Shown: one piece after another, positions 40,027-49,758 of the stretch | Layout: every line of letters starts with the position of its first letter | Position numbering within the stretch: the first letter of the stretch is position 1 | Assembly: GCF_014836715.1 (NCBI RefSeq) | Contig: NZ_JACSQI010000007.1 | Location: 62,001-126,000, forward strand | Direction of reading: 5' to 3' | Source of the DNA: Escherichia whittamii | GTDB taxonomy: Bacteria > Pseudomonadota > Gammaproteobacteria > Enterobacterales > Enterobacteriaceae | Length of the DNA: 64,000 nucleotides | Notes under the pieces: generated by a model | The model's input: only the letters and a program-made list of their open reading frames with translations | What the model was told of the DNA's origin: nothing | Database searches by the model: none | Program-made: the position numbers and the translations under genes

Positions 40027-41031
40027 ATGTCTGGTTCTGTTACCGTGACACGCGCCATTGCCGTGCCCGGATTGTTGTTATTACTGATTATCGCGACGGC
40101 ATTAAGCCTGCTCATTGGGGCAAAATCACTCCCCGTCTCCGTGGTGCTGGAGGCCCTCTCCGGTACCTGCCAGAGCGCCGATTGCACCATCGTGCTCGAC
40201 GCGCGACTGCCGCGTACCCTTGCCGGTTTACTGGCAGGCGGCGCGCTTGGCCTTGCCGGGGCGTTAATGCAAACTCTCACCCGAAACCCACTTGCCGATC
40301 CTGGTTTGCTTGGCGTAAACGCCGGTGCCAGCTTTGCCATTGTGCTGGGCGCGGCGCTATTTGGTTACTCTTCCGCCCAAGAACAACTGGCGATGGCCTT
40401 CGCCGGGGCGCTGGTGGCCTCGTTGATTGTTGCCTTTACCGGCAGCCAGGGCGGCGGCCAGTTAAGTCCGGTGCGTTTAACCCTGGCGGGCGTGGCGCTG
40501 GCAGCGGTGCTGGAAGGGCTGACCAGCGGCATCGCCCTGCTTAATCCTGACGTCTACGATCAGCTACGTTTCTGGCAAGCCGGTTCGCTGGACATTCGTA
40601 ATCTCCACACCTTAAAAGTGGTGCTGATCCCGGTATTGATAGCCGGAGCAACCGCGCTATTACTGAGCCGCGCACTGAACAGTTTGAGCCTCGGCAGCGA
40701 CACGGCGACGGCGCTGGGCAGTCGCGTGGCACGGACGCAGTTAATTGGCCTGCTGGCGATTACCGTGCTTTGCGGTAGTGCGACGGCGGTGGTTGGGCCA
40801 ATTGCCTTTATTGGTCTGATGATGCCGCACATGGCGCGCTGGCTGGTGGGTGCCGATCATCGCTGGTCGCTGCCCGTTACGCTACTCGCTACCCCTGCCC
40901 TGCTGCTGTTTGCCGACATCATCGGACGTGTGATTGTTCCCGGTGAGTTGCGCGTTTCCGTGGTCAGCGCCTTTATTGGCGCGCCGGTGTTGATCTTCCT
41001 CGTGCGACGTAAAACGCGAGGTGGCGCATGA
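40027..41031 (+). CDS. fepD: FepD, ferric enterobactin permease
   Basis: A 334-residue FecCD-type permease with about nine or ten helices. It partners FepG in the ferric enterobactin ABC importer. MSGSVTVTRA is the start; its stop overlaps the fepG start by four bases (ATGA). Confidence 0.97.
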   Translation: MSGSVTVTRAIAVPGLLLLLIIATALSLLIGAKSLPVSVVLEALSGTCQSADCTIVLDARLPRTLAGLLAGGALGLAGALMQTLTRNPLADPGLLGVNAGASFAIVLGAALFGYSSAQEQLAMAFAGALVASLIVAFTGSQGGGQLSPVRLTLAGVALAAVLEGLTSGIALLNPDVYDQLRFWQAGSLDIRNLHTLKVVLIPVLIAGATALLLSRALNSLSLGSDTATALGSRVARTQLIGLLAITVLCGSATAVVGPIAFIGLMMPHMARWLVGADHRWSLPVTLLATPALLLFADIIGRVIVPGELRVSVVSAFIGAPVLIFLVRRKTRGGA

Positions 41032-42020
41032 TTTACGTCTCTCGCCGATTAATCATCACCTGTTTGCTGCTAATTACCACCTGTGTGGTTGCAGGTATCT
41101 GGGGATTACGCAGTGGTGCCGTCACGCTGGAAATCTCGCAGGTATTCGCCGCACTGATGGGTGACGCGCCGCGCAGTATGACGATGGTGGTCACCGAATG
41201 GCGCTTACCGCGCGTGCTGATGGCGCTGTTAATTGGCGCGGCGCTGGGCGTCAGCGGCGCGATTTTTCAGTCGCTGATGCGTAACCCACTCGGCAGTCCT
41301 GACATAATGGGCTTTAACACAGGAGCGTGGAGCGGCGTGCTGGTGGCGATGGTGCTGTTTGGTCAGGACCTGACGGCTATCGCCCTGGCAGCAATGGCGG
41401 GCGGTATTGTCACTTCTCTACTGGTCTGGCTGCTCGCCTGGCGCAACGGTATCGACACTTTTCGTCTGATTATTATCGGTATCGGCGTTCGCGCCATGCT
41501 GGTGGCTTTTAATACCTGGCTGTTGCTGAAAGCGTCCTTAGAAACGGCACTAACGGCGGGTTTGTGGAATGCCGGTTCACTTAATGGCCTGACGTGGGCG
41601 AAAACCTGGCCTTCCGCACCAATCATTGTGCTGATGTTAATCGGTGCGGCGCTGCTGGTACGGCGGATGCGCTTGCTGGAGATGGGCGATGACACCGCCT
41701 GCGCGCTGGGCGTCAGCGTTGAACGTTCGCGTCTGTTAATGATGCTGGTCGCGGTGGTGCTTACCGCTGCAGCTACTGCGCTGGCAGGGCCGATTTCCTT
41801 TATTGCGTTGGTCGCGCCGCATATTGCCCGGCGCATAAGCGGCACCGCTCGCTGGGGGCTTACCCAGGCGGCGCTGTGTGGCGCGCTGTTACTGCTGGCG
41901 GCAGATCTCTGCGCTCAACAACTGTTTATGCCATATCAACTTCCGGTTGGCGTTGTCACCGTCAGCCTCGGCGGTATTTACCTTATCGTCTTGTTAATTC
42001 AGGAGTCTCGCAAAAAATGA
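41028..42020 (+). CDS. fepG: FepG, ferric enterobactin permease
   Basis: A 330-residue FecCD-type permease that pairs with FepD. The cytoplasmic coupling region ALGVSVERSRLL, which docks FepC, is present. It overlaps fepD and fepC by four bases at each end. Confidence 0.97.
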   Translation: MIYVSRRLIITCLLLITTCVVAGIWGLRSGAVTLEISQVFAALMGDAPRSMTMVVTEWRLPRVLMALLIGAALGVSGAIFQSLMRNPLGSPDIMGFNTGAWSGVLVAMVLFGQDLTAIALAAMAGGIVTSLLVWLLAWRNGIDTFRLIIIGIGVRAMLVAFNTWLLLKASLETALTAGLWNAGSLNGLTWAKTWPSAPIIVLMLIGAALLVRRMRLLEMGDDTACALGVSVERSRLLMMLVAVVLTAAATALAGPISFIALVAPHIARRISGTARWGLTQAALCGALLLLAADLCAQQLFMPYQLPVGVVTVSLGGIYLIVLLIQESRKK

Positions 42021-42832
42021 CCGAATCAGTAGCCCGTTTGCGCGGCGAACGGTTAACCCTGGGCTATGGCAAATATACCGTCGCGGAAAATCTGACCGTG
42101 GAGATCCCTGACGGTCATTTCACGGCGATTATCGGGCCAAACGGCTGCGGTAAATCCACGTTGCTGCGCACGTTAAGCCGTCTGATGACACCCGCTCACG
42201 GGCATGTCTGGCTGGATGGCGAACAGATTCAGCGTTTCGCCAGTAAAGAGGTCGCACGCCGAATTGGTCTGCTGGCGCAAAACGCTACCACGCCCGGTGA
42301 TATCACCGTTCAGGAGCTGGTAGCGCGTGGGCGTTATCCGCATCAACCGCTGTTTACCCGCTGGCGGAAAGAAGATGAAGAGGCAGTCACAAAAGCGATG
42401 CAGGCCACCGGAATTACCCATCTGGCGGATCAAAGCGTGGATACCCTCTCCGGTGGGCAACGACAACGAGCATGGATTGCAATGGTGCTGGCCCAGGAAA
42501 CAGCGATTATGCTGCTCGACGAACCCACAACCTGGCTGGATATCAGTCATCAGATTGATTTACTGGAGTTGTTAAGCGAGCTGAATCGTGAGAAAGGCTA
42601 TACCCTGGCGGCGGTACTGCACGATCTCAATCAGGCATGTCGTTACGCCAGTCATTTGATTGCGCTGCGGGAAGGAAAAATTGTCGCTCAGGGAGCGCCA
42701 AAAGAAATTGTCACTGCCGAACTGATTGAACGCATTTACGGTCTGCGCTGCATGATAATTGACGATCCGGTAGCCGGAACGCCGCTCGTGGTGCCGCTCG
42801 GACGAACGGCACCTTCAACCGCGAAAATTTAA
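42017..42832 (+). CDS. fepC: FepC, ferric enterobactin ABC ATPase
   Basis: A 271-residue ATPase. Walker A GPNGCGKST, signature LSGGQRQR, Walker B IMLLDEP and the switch His (AAVLHDLNQA) are present. The ATG at 42017 overlaps the fepG stop. The stop overlaps the fepE stop on the other strand by three bases. The last residues differ slightly from K-12. Confidence 0.97.
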   Translation: MTESVARLRGERLTLGYGKYTVAENLTVEIPDGHFTAIIGPNGCGKSTLLRTLSRLMTPAHGHVWLDGEQIQRFASKEVARRIGLLAQNATTPGDITVQELVARGRYPHQPLFTRWRKEDEEAVTKAMQATGITHLADQSVDTLSGGQRQRAWIAMVLAQETAIMLLDEPTTWLDISHQIDLLELLSELNREKGYTLAAVLHDLNQACRYASHLIALREGKIVAQGAPKEIVTAELIERIYGLRCMIIDDPVAGTPLVVPLGRTAPSTAKI

Positions 42833-43968
42833 ACTAACCGGCCGTCCATCTCTATCATGGCATCCCGTTTTCTGGATGCCATCGCATAATGTAAAAGCAC
42901 GCCACCGCAGGCAACTATGCCACCCATTAAGGCAGAAAGAATCACGATAATCGCCTTACCCGGACCATCCTTTTTAACCGGTAATGACGGGCTTAATTGA
43001 TATTTAAACGGAGTAAATTTAATGTCATCGACATTTGCTTTTGTTAATTTCTCAACAAGATATTGACGATTACGCAACTCACCATTCAATTCCGCAACAT
43101 CCGTGACTGACTTTTCAATCTCCAGCTTACGCGCTATACCGTCAGCACCGAGCGAAATAGAAAAATCAGGGTCATCTTTAACGGCCTGGCCATTGCTGTA
43201 TACGGGCTTTTTTATTCCAGCAGCATTCGCAATATCCAGTGAATAATTGAGGCGCTGAATATCAGCATCAAGTTGGTTTTTTGTTTTAATGCGATCCTGG
43301 GCCAGTTTTTCTTTTTCAAACTGGGTCTTAAGTTCCAGTTTATTGCGCACATTTTCTATCGACTCTTTAACCACCAGAGCAGAGATGTAATCGATATAAC
43401 CTGCCAATACTGTCTGCGCCTCTTCACGGTTTGGCGCGGTGAAACTTAACGTCCAGGAGGTATATAACGCGGACGGCTCATTTTTCTTACTGCCGTTGTC
43501 ATCAACCGCTTTCATCTTCTCGCTCAATGTGACAATAGCCCGATGTAACTCCTGTTCATCAATTTTCGCCTCTTTTAATTGGTCCATCACATAAGGTGAT
43601 GAGCGCAGGTACTCTTCCAGCAAGCTAATTGACTGAAATTTCTTGATAAACAGATTAAATACATCGTCACGTCCAATATTCACGTCAAGATCCAACACCC
43701 GCAGTTTGGTGAAGGTTTTCTCCAGGTCTTGCCACTGAACAGCCTCAGCGGGCGTGATAGCTGCCGAGCTGGTCCACTTTTGCGGCAGGATGAAAGACAC
43801 CAGTAATCCGATGCAGGCAAAGACAAAAGCCACCGCTATTATCCGCGTTTTTGCGTACCACAAAACTTCGATAAGTTTAAGTAAATCAATTTCATTATTG
43901 CTGGGCGGCGCCAGATGATAATCGGGAAAATGAGAATCGCTTCCCTGCTTAATATTCAGTGATGACAT
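42829..43968 (-). CDS. fepE: FepE, O-antigen chain-length regulator
   Basis: A 379-residue Wzz-family polysaccharide co-polymerase: an N-terminal membrane helix (about 38-58), a long periplasmic coiled region and a C-terminal membrane helix (about 338-360) with a Pro/Gly-rich segment before it. In Salmonella FepE gives very long O-antigen chains. The name comes from map position, not from iron transport. The N-terminal half and the C-terminal tail (MEMDGRLV) differ more from K-12 than the neighbouring genes do. Confidence 0.93.
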   Translation of the reverse strand: MSSLNIKQGSDSHFPDYHLAPPSNNEIDLLKLIEVLWYAKTRIIAVAFVFACIGLLVSFILPQKWTSSAAITPAEAVQWQDLEKTFTKLRVLDLDVNIGRDDVFNLFIKKFQSISLLEEYLRSSPYVMDQLKEAKIDEQELHRAIVTLSEKMKAVDDNGSKKNEPSALYTSWTLSFTAPNREEAQTVLAGYIDYISALVVKESIENVRNKLELKTQFEKEKLAQDRIKTKNQLDADIQRLNYSLDIANAAGIKKPVYSNGQAVKDDPDFSISLGADGIARKLEIEKSVTDVAELNGELRNRQYLVEKLTKANVDDIKFTPFKYQLSPSLPVKKDGPGKAIIVILSALMGGIVACGGVLLHYAMASRKRDAMIEMDGRLV

Positions 43969-44142
43969 GTAGTTGAACCTGAGATTTTAGTCCATAAAAG
44001 CACAACGTTGTATATAACATTCTAACAGTATCTGAGAATTATCCGAAAGAACTCTTTCACTATTATTATCCAAAAATGAATAACAAACTCAGCAATCCCA
44101 GCAATGGTGCAGCTCTCAGAGAAATAAATAATTTTTAAGAAT

Positions 44143-44178
44143 AAAAAAACCATAATCATTTAGTCGGATTATGGTTTT
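44143..44178 (-). terminator. Terminator after entF
   Basis: AAACCATAATC (44147-44157) and GATTATGGTTT (44167-44177) form an 11-bp stem followed by seven T on the - strand. It separates entF from fepE. Confidence 0.88.
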
Positions 44179-44214
44179 GCATGAGGTTATAGCAAATTCG
44201 TTACTAACGTACGG

Positions 44215-47200
44215 TTAGTTATTAATCAGCGTATTTATTAATGGTCCTATTTCTTTAAAATAATCCGGAGAAATAATATCCACATGCGCGCAATCCTGGC
44301 GATAAATATCCAGCTCTGCTATCCACGGCGACCAGGCGCGTTCGGGGCTCATACCTTCCTGAAGTGTACGCTCCGCAACAAACAGCGTAGCTTTGCCATC
44401 AAACGGTTCACTATGGGCGGTGGTTAATAGCCGCACTGCATCGGCATAATTGCCTTCAATGGTGGTAAACAGCTCTGTCGACGCCGTTCCCTGCTGGGCT
44501 GCCATGAAGGCTTCGCGTTCGCGGTTAATCTCCGCCAGCACTTCCGGGTCCAGACCGTTAGCTTCTTTTTCCTGCCAGTTTTGCGTTTCTGGCGGCCAGG
44601 TATCCAGCAAACCAAGAAATGCCACCTGTTCGCCACGGGCACGCAGTCGCGCCGCGATGCCCTGTGCCAGCGTACCACCCAGCGAATAACCCAGCAGGTA
44701 ATAAGGACCGTGCGGTTGTTGTGCCAGCAACGTTGCCAGATGCGCTTCGCAGACTTCATCCAGGTTCGTCGCCGTCTGCATGGGGCCATTGGGGCGCGGC
44801 GACTGAATGCCGATAATCGACCATTGTGGTTCGAGATAACGCGAGAGCACACTAAACTGCCAGGCAAAACCGGACGCCGGATGGAAACAGAACAGCGTCG
44901 GACCAGAACCTTCACGCAGCGGAATAACTGTTTCAAATCCCAGATGCCGGGCGTTTTCTTCTTCACCATCAATAATCGTTGCGAGTTTGGCGACGGTTGA
45001 CGCGACCATCACCTGCCCCGGAGTCACCTGACGGGCAAACTGTCGACTAAGTTGTGCCGCAAGTTTCATTGCCAGTAGAGAATGACCACCAAGCGCGAAG
45101 AAATCAGCGTCGGCATCCTGCACGTCACAACCCAGCAATGACGAGAACGCCGCGGCGATAATCGTTTCACTGCCCGCTTTCAGCGCACGACCTGGCGTTT
45201 GTGCTTTCAACTCCGGCAACGGTAAGGCTTTTCGATCCAGTTTGCCATTAGCGCTTAGTGGCAATTGCGATAGTTGCAGCAGAACGACGGGAACCATATG
45301 TGGCGGCAATGTTTCGCGCAGTTGCGCCTGCAATGCGGTTAAATCCAGCGGCAGGCCTGATTGCGACACCAGATAGCCCACCAGTTGACGCGCGTCGCCG
45401 CCGGTTGCTGTCGCCTGGTTAATGACACAAGCATGAGTAACAGCCTGCTCGACATCCGGCAGCGCCTGCATCACGCGATCGATTTCGCCCAGTTCAATTC
45501 GCTGACCACGAATTTTTAGCTGATCGTCACTGCGCCCGAGATACTCCACCGCGCCGTTATCCAGCCAGCGGGCAACGTCTCCAGTACGGTACATCCGTTC
45601 ACCAGGGGCAAAAGGATCGGCAATAAAGCGGCTGGCGGTCAGATCGGGTCGTCCAAGATAACCCTGCGCCAGTTGAATACCGGTGAGATAGAGATCTCCC
45701 GCCACACCCGGCGGCACCGGATGCATCATCGCATCAAGAATACGCAGACCCGTATTCCACACCGGATAACCAATCGGCACGCTGCTGCCGCGCACCTGTG
45801 CCAGTTCCTCGCCAAAAGCCGGATACCAGCTGACATCCACCGCCGCTTCCGTTGGGCCATACAGATTATGTAGCGGCGCACCGGTTAACTGTTGCCATTC
45901 GCGGCATAAATCGGCCGGTAAGGCTTCACCACTACAGAACACCTGTTTCAGCGTCGCACAACTTTGGCGAGCGCTTTCCGGCGTCAGCGAAGCAACAAAC
46001 GCCGCCAGCATCGAGGGAACAAAGTGCGTGGTCGTTACGCCATATTCAGCAAAGAACTGCTGCATAGCGAGCGGATCGCGGTGCGCTTCCGGCTCGGCCA
46101 TCACCAGCTTCGCCCCAGCAATAAACGGCCAGAAAAACTCCCACACCGAGACATCAAAACTGCACGGCGTTTTTTGGGCGACAACATCTTCGCCCGTGAG
46201 CGGGTAATGGTTTTGCATCCATAACAGACGGTTAGCGATAGCCTTCTGACCGACCATCACCCCTTTCGGCCTGCCGGTGGAACCGGAGGTGAAAATGATA
46301 TAAGCCGTGTGGTGCGGCTGCGAAAGTTGCAGCGGCGCACTGCCCTGTGGGGTAAGCGGGGCGTTATAGCAAAAGCTGGTTAAATTGGGGACATCGCTAA
46401 AGCGTGGCAGTTGATCGTCGGTGGTGATTAACAGCGACGGGCGCGCATCTTCCAACATCATTTTCAGGCGCTCGTCCGGATACCCCGTATCCAGCGGTAA
46501 CCAGGCCGCGCCTGCTTCAACTATCGCATGTAGCGCCAGGGTCAAAAAGACCGAACGCGGTAGCGCCACCGCCACACTGTCTCCCGGTTTGACGCCTCGC
46601 TCACGCAGCAGATTTGCCAGCGCCAGCACCTGCTCACGCATTTCCCGATAGCTGAACTGGTAATGCGCATCTGCCAGTGCCGGAGCATCCGGTGTTTTTG
46701 CCGCCTGTTGTGCCACCAGCGTGCTCAACGTAGTTTCAGGGATTTCTACCTGGGTGGTGTTGATCTGCGCCAGCCGCGCATATTCATCTGGCAGCATAAT
46801 ATCGACATCGCCACACAACAGCGCCGGATCCGCGGCGAACTGCGCTATCAGCATTTTCAGGCGTTCGGCGTGCTGGATTAACGTTGGCTCATCGTAACGC
46901 TCTTTATTGGCGAGGATCTCAATACTCAAACCACCATGTTCATCCGGGAAAAGCGCCAGTTCAAGGTCATTAACCGGACCGGTCGCCAGAGTGTGGGTTT
47001 TGGCCTGTACACCAGGAATATCCAGTTGATAATCAAATACCTTGATATTGAGTACCGGACCGAACAGCGGTTCCTCTCCTGCCGCTCGCCCGCTGTCACG
47101 GACAATTTGTTCGGCGTCGTAACGTTGATGGCGGCGCATTTTTTTCAACTGATCAGCCAGTCGTGCTGCCAGTTGCGGCAATGTTTCTTGCGCTTCAATG

Positions 47201-48096
47201 TGAATACCCAACGGTAAAACGTTGAGCACGGGTCCGGTAGCCGTCAGCGCTGCCGAGCCCAGTCGACGCATGAAGATAAATCCGGCGGCGTAGTCCATGC
47301 GATTGCACAATCGCCCCAGCCACAATGATGCCAGCGCAAGAGCTAAGTCGGTACGCTGTACGGTCGGCAGTTGTGTAGCCAGCTGGCGGAAATCCCCGTC
47401 GGTAAATTCCAGTTTCAGGCGCAGAATATCTGCCGTGGCGCTGCGCCCCAGTAAAGGCGAAGGAGAAAGTGACGCGGGCGGCGGCAGTTGACGGCGTTGT
47501 TCCGCCCAGAAAGCCGCATCACGCTGCCAGGCTTCGCTTTCGCGGTATTGCTGGTACTCTTCCACTACGTCAGCGAAAGGCGTAAACGGCGAAACAGGCG
47601 TTGGTTCGCCACGCAGCCATGTACAGTAAATGTTGGCTGTGTGGCGGGTAATGGCCGGAAAACTGAAGCCATCAACCAGCAAATGGTGGTAACGCTGATA
47701 CCAGTACCAACGGTTATCCGCTATCTGAATGAGCCGATGAAAGACCAACGCTTTACCGCTATCGACGCGCAGATCTTGTTGTAAATCTGCCTGCATTAAT
47801 GCCAGCGCGGTACCGTGAGGATCAATGTTAGTACGCAGGTCGATAATTTCTGGCTGTTCGAACGTCAGCGCATCGTCGACCCATTGCCAGACTTCGCCGT
47901 TATCTTCTATAAAACGCATCCGCAGAGTGTCCGCTTGCGCTAATCCGGCAACCACAGCCTGGGCCAGCAGCGGTGCATCAATATCTCCGGTTAACTCAAC
48001 GTAATGGGCCACGCTCCAGGCGGAGGGTAAATCCGACAGTTTTTCAGCCATCCAGATGCCGGGTTGTGCGGCGACCAAAGGTAAATGCTGGCTCAT
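44215..48096 (-). CDS. entF: EntF, enterobactin synthase NRPS
   Basis: A 1293-residue nonribosomal peptide synthetase that activates serine, condenses it with 2,3-dihydroxybenzoate and cyclises three units into enterobactin. Order: condensation domain with HHLLVDG (about 138), adenylation domain (FTSGSTGRPKGVMV, NLYGPTEAAVD, YRTGD), carrier domain with the pantetheine Ser in GGHSLLAMKL (about 1000), and thioesterase with catalytic Ser in GYSLGGT. MSQHLPLVAAQ is the start, with AGGAGG upstream; the open frame extends 46 codons further but lies within ybdZ. The last ~20 residues differ from K-12. Confidence 0.97.
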   Translation of the reverse strand: MSQHLPLVAAQPGIWMAEKLSDLPSAWSVAHYVELTGDIDAPLLAQAVVAGLAQADTLRMRFIEDNGEVWQWVDDALTFEQPEIIDLRTNIDPHGTALALMQADLQQDLRVDSGKALVFHRLIQIADNRWYWYQRYHHLLVDGFSFPAITRHTANIYCTWLRGEPTPVSPFTPFADVVEEYQQYRESEAWQRDAAFWAEQRRQLPPPASLSPSPLLGRSATADILRLKLEFTDGDFRQLATQLPTVQRTDLALALASLWLGRLCNRMDYAAGFIFMRRLGSAALTATGPVLNVLPLGIHIEAQETLPQLAARLADQLKKMRRHQRYDAEQIVRDSGRAAGEEPLFGPVLNIKVFDYQLDIPGVQAKTHTLATGPVNDLELALFPDEHGGLSIEILANKERYDEPTLIQHAERLKMLIAQFAADPALLCGDVDIMLPDEYARLAQINTTQVEIPETTLSTLVAQQAAKTPDAPALADAHYQFSYREMREQVLALANLLRERGVKPGDSVAVALPRSVFLTLALHAIVEAGAAWLPLDTGYPDERLKMMLEDARPSLLITTDDQLPRFSDVPNLTSFCYNAPLTPQGSAPLQLSQPHHTAYIIFTSGSTGRPKGVMVGQKAIANRLLWMQNHYPLTGEDVVAQKTPCSFDVSVWEFFWPFIAGAKLVMAEPEAHRDPLAMQQFFAEYGVTTTHFVPSMLAAFVASLTPESARQSCATLKQVFCSGEALPADLCREWQQLTGAPLHNLYGPTEAAVDVSWYPAFGEELAQVRGSSVPIGYPVWNTGLRILDAMMHPVPPGVAGDLYLTGIQLAQGYLGRPDLTASRFIADPFAPGERMYRTGDVARWLDNGAVEYLGRSDDQLKIRGQRIELGEIDRVMQALPDVEQAVTHACVINQATATGGDARQLVGYLVSQSGLPLDLTALQAQLRETLPPHMVPVVLLQLSQLPLSANGKLDRKALPLPELKAQTPGRALKAGSETIIAAAFSSLLGCDVQDADADFFALGGHSLLAMKLAAQLSRQFARQVTPGQVMVASTVAKLATIIDGEEENARHLGFETVIPLREGSGPTLFCFHPASGFAWQFSVLSRYLEPQWSIIGIQSPRPNGPMQTATNLDEVCEAHLATLLAQQPHGPYYLLGYSLGGTLAQGIAARLRARGEQVAFLGLLDTWPPETQNWQEKEANGLDPEVLAEINREREAFMAAQQGTASTELFTTIEGNYADAVRLLTTAHSEPFDGKATLFVAERTLQEGMSPERAWSPWIAELDIYRQDCAHVDIISPDYFKEIGPLINTLINN

Positions 48097-48311
48097 TGCG
48101 CCTCCTGCTGCTGGGTATAATTCGCGGGTGTCAGAGTACGCCAGTGGGCTTCCAGCCACTGCTGGCAGGACTCCTGTAACTGCGGCTGACACACAACGTC
48201 CCAGCCTGCCGGTAACGCGCACTGCTGCGGCCACAGACTGAATTGCCCCTGCGCATTGCGCAAAATGTAAAACGCTCCCTGCGGATCATCGAAGGGATTA
48301 CTGAATGCCAT
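48093..48311 (-). CDS. ybdZ: YbdZ, MbtH-like protein
   Basis: A 72-residue MbtH-like partner that stabilises and activates the EntF adenylation domain. The NPFDDPQGAFYILRNAQGQFSLWP signature (three conserved Trp in the family) is present. The ATG at 48311 follows AGGAG; a TTG two codons upstream is unlikely. It overlaps entF by four bases (ATGA). Confidence 0.96.
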   Translation of the reverse strand: MAFSNPFDDPQGAFYILRNAQGQFSLWPQQCALPAGWDVVCQPQLQESCQQWLEAHWRTLTPANYTQQQEAQ

Positions 48312-48313
48312 AT

Positions 48314-49516
48314 TCAACTCCTGTCATGGAAAAGCGGTTGCCAGAGGTCGATTAGCCCCTGCATCAAACCACCGCGCCAACAAAGCGCATCATGTCCGCC
48401 GTCAACCTGACGCCAGAAAATGGATTCTTTTATAGGGTGTAATTGCGCGTATAGCGCCTGATTGGCCCGCATAATCATCGGCTCGCGAACTCCTGCTTCA
48501 AGCACAATGCGCAGACCTTCGGCGCTAACTTCACCTGCTTTAAGCTGTTCAAGTAACACGCCCTCTTGCTGCCCGCCCCGATGCGGCCACCAGTATGATC
48601 CTGACTGGCTTAATACACAGCCAAAGCGTTCCGGCCAGTGCAGTCCGGCATACAGTGCGGAAAGGCCGCCAAAACTTTGCCCGGCAACAATGGTGCTTTT
48701 CGGGCTGTCGCTGAAAGGAGTGATAGCTTTCACCTGGGGTAATAACTCTTGCTGAACTGCCAACCAGAAATCAGCATTACACGGCAATTCATGGGCGCGG
48801 TGCGTAGTATCGATGGCGTCAATCAATACATATACCGCAGGAGGAAGTTGTTGACGGCGGGTTAGCGAAGTCAGCGCAGGCCAGACGGGCATACTTTGCG
48901 CCCAAAATTCGCCATCAAGCAAAATAGCTAACGGACGCTCCTCGACTAGCGCATTACCAGTGGTAAAAATCCATACACGACGGGAATTTCCCAACCGTTC
49001 ACTTTTCCAGGTAATTTCTGTGGCACCGCTATCGGGCGTTTGCGGACAATCCCAACCAGGTTGTATTGGCGCTTGCGGCATTTCAAGAGCAGAAACCGCG
49101 TGCCCTCGCCCTCCTTTCCAGCTTTGCGGATTCAACGGATCGGCTATCGCCTGGGGTAATAGTTTTTGCCAGCCTTCACGTAATTCGAGGCGATCAGGTG
49201 ATGGTGTAGAAAAAACGTCGTCACGTTCGGTGGGAGTAAAACAGTAGCTGCCGCGCCAGTTGGCATTGAGTTGTGTCGTCCACTGCCAGACATCAGTGCC
49301 AACTATTCGCTGCATCGACCGGGGCTGGCTGTTCTGATGGTGATCGGTCACGCCAGTGATGTAAACCCATACGCGCTTTATCGTCGAGTACTCTTCAGAA
49401 CCTTGTGGATCACGCCACCAAAAAGTGACCTGATACATTTCATCATTCAGACGCTGCAATTCCGGGCCATGTTTCGACTGCCACCAGCTCTCACTTCCCA
49501 CTTTTAACACCGCCAC
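48314..49516 (-). CDS. fes: Fes, enterobactin esterase
   Basis: Fes (400 aa) hydrolyses ferric enterobactin in the cytoplasm to free the iron. The alpha/beta hydrolase nucleophile Ser is in GQSFGGL (about 281) and the catalytic His in DGGHDALCW. It starts with GTG at 49516, which gives the usual length. First gene of the leftward fes-ybdZ-entF transcript, divergent from fepA over Fur sites. Confidence 0.96.
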   Translation of the reverse strand: MAVLKVGSESWWQSKHGPELQRLNDEMYQVTFWWRDPQGSEEYSTIKRVWVYITGVTDHHQNSQPRSMQRIVGTDVWQWTTQLNANWRGSYCFTPTERDDVFSTPSPDRLELREGWQKLLPQAIADPLNPQSWKGGRGHAVSALEMPQAPIQPGWDCPQTPDSGATEITWKSERLGNSRRVWIFTTGNALVEERPLAILLDGEFWAQSMPVWPALTSLTRRQQLPPAVYVLIDAIDTTHRAHELPCNADFWLAVQQELLPQVKAITPFSDSPKSTIVAGQSFGGLSALYAGLHWPERFGCVLSQSGSYWWPHRGGQQEGVLLEQLKAGEVSAEGLRIVLEAGVREPMIMRANQALYAQLHPIKESIFWRQVDGGHDALCWRGGLMQGLIDLWQPLFHDRS

Positions 49517-49568
49517 ACCATAACCCCATGTTTATTGTGTAATTTTTTATTAATTACAGAAATATATT

Positions 49569-49605
49569 GATAATATTATTGATAACTATTTGCATTTGCA
49601 ATAGC
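49569..49605. promoter_or_regulatory. Overlapping Fur sites between fes and fepA
   Basis: Two overlapping weak Fur 19-mers begin at 49569 (GATAATATTATTGATAACT) and 49581 (GATAACTATTTGCATTTGC), each about 12 of 19 matches. The divergent fes-fepA promoter is known to be Fur-controlled through overlapping boxes. Confidence 0.72.
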
Positions 49606-49758
49606 GTAATGGCGCGCCGTGGGAAGCGCGGACATTTATTAACCAACTGCACTGCGTGTCTTTCAGGATCAAAGGTTTTCGCAGTAGCGGGCAACGTCAT
49701 GCTGATGACGACTATGCCCGACAGTTGCAATTCGTGGCAAAAATGCAGGAATAAAACA

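Noticed and set aside
48097-48234. N-terminal extension of EntF by 46 residues
   Set aside because: It overlaps ybdZ fully, has no ribosome site, and the standard start follows AGGAGG.
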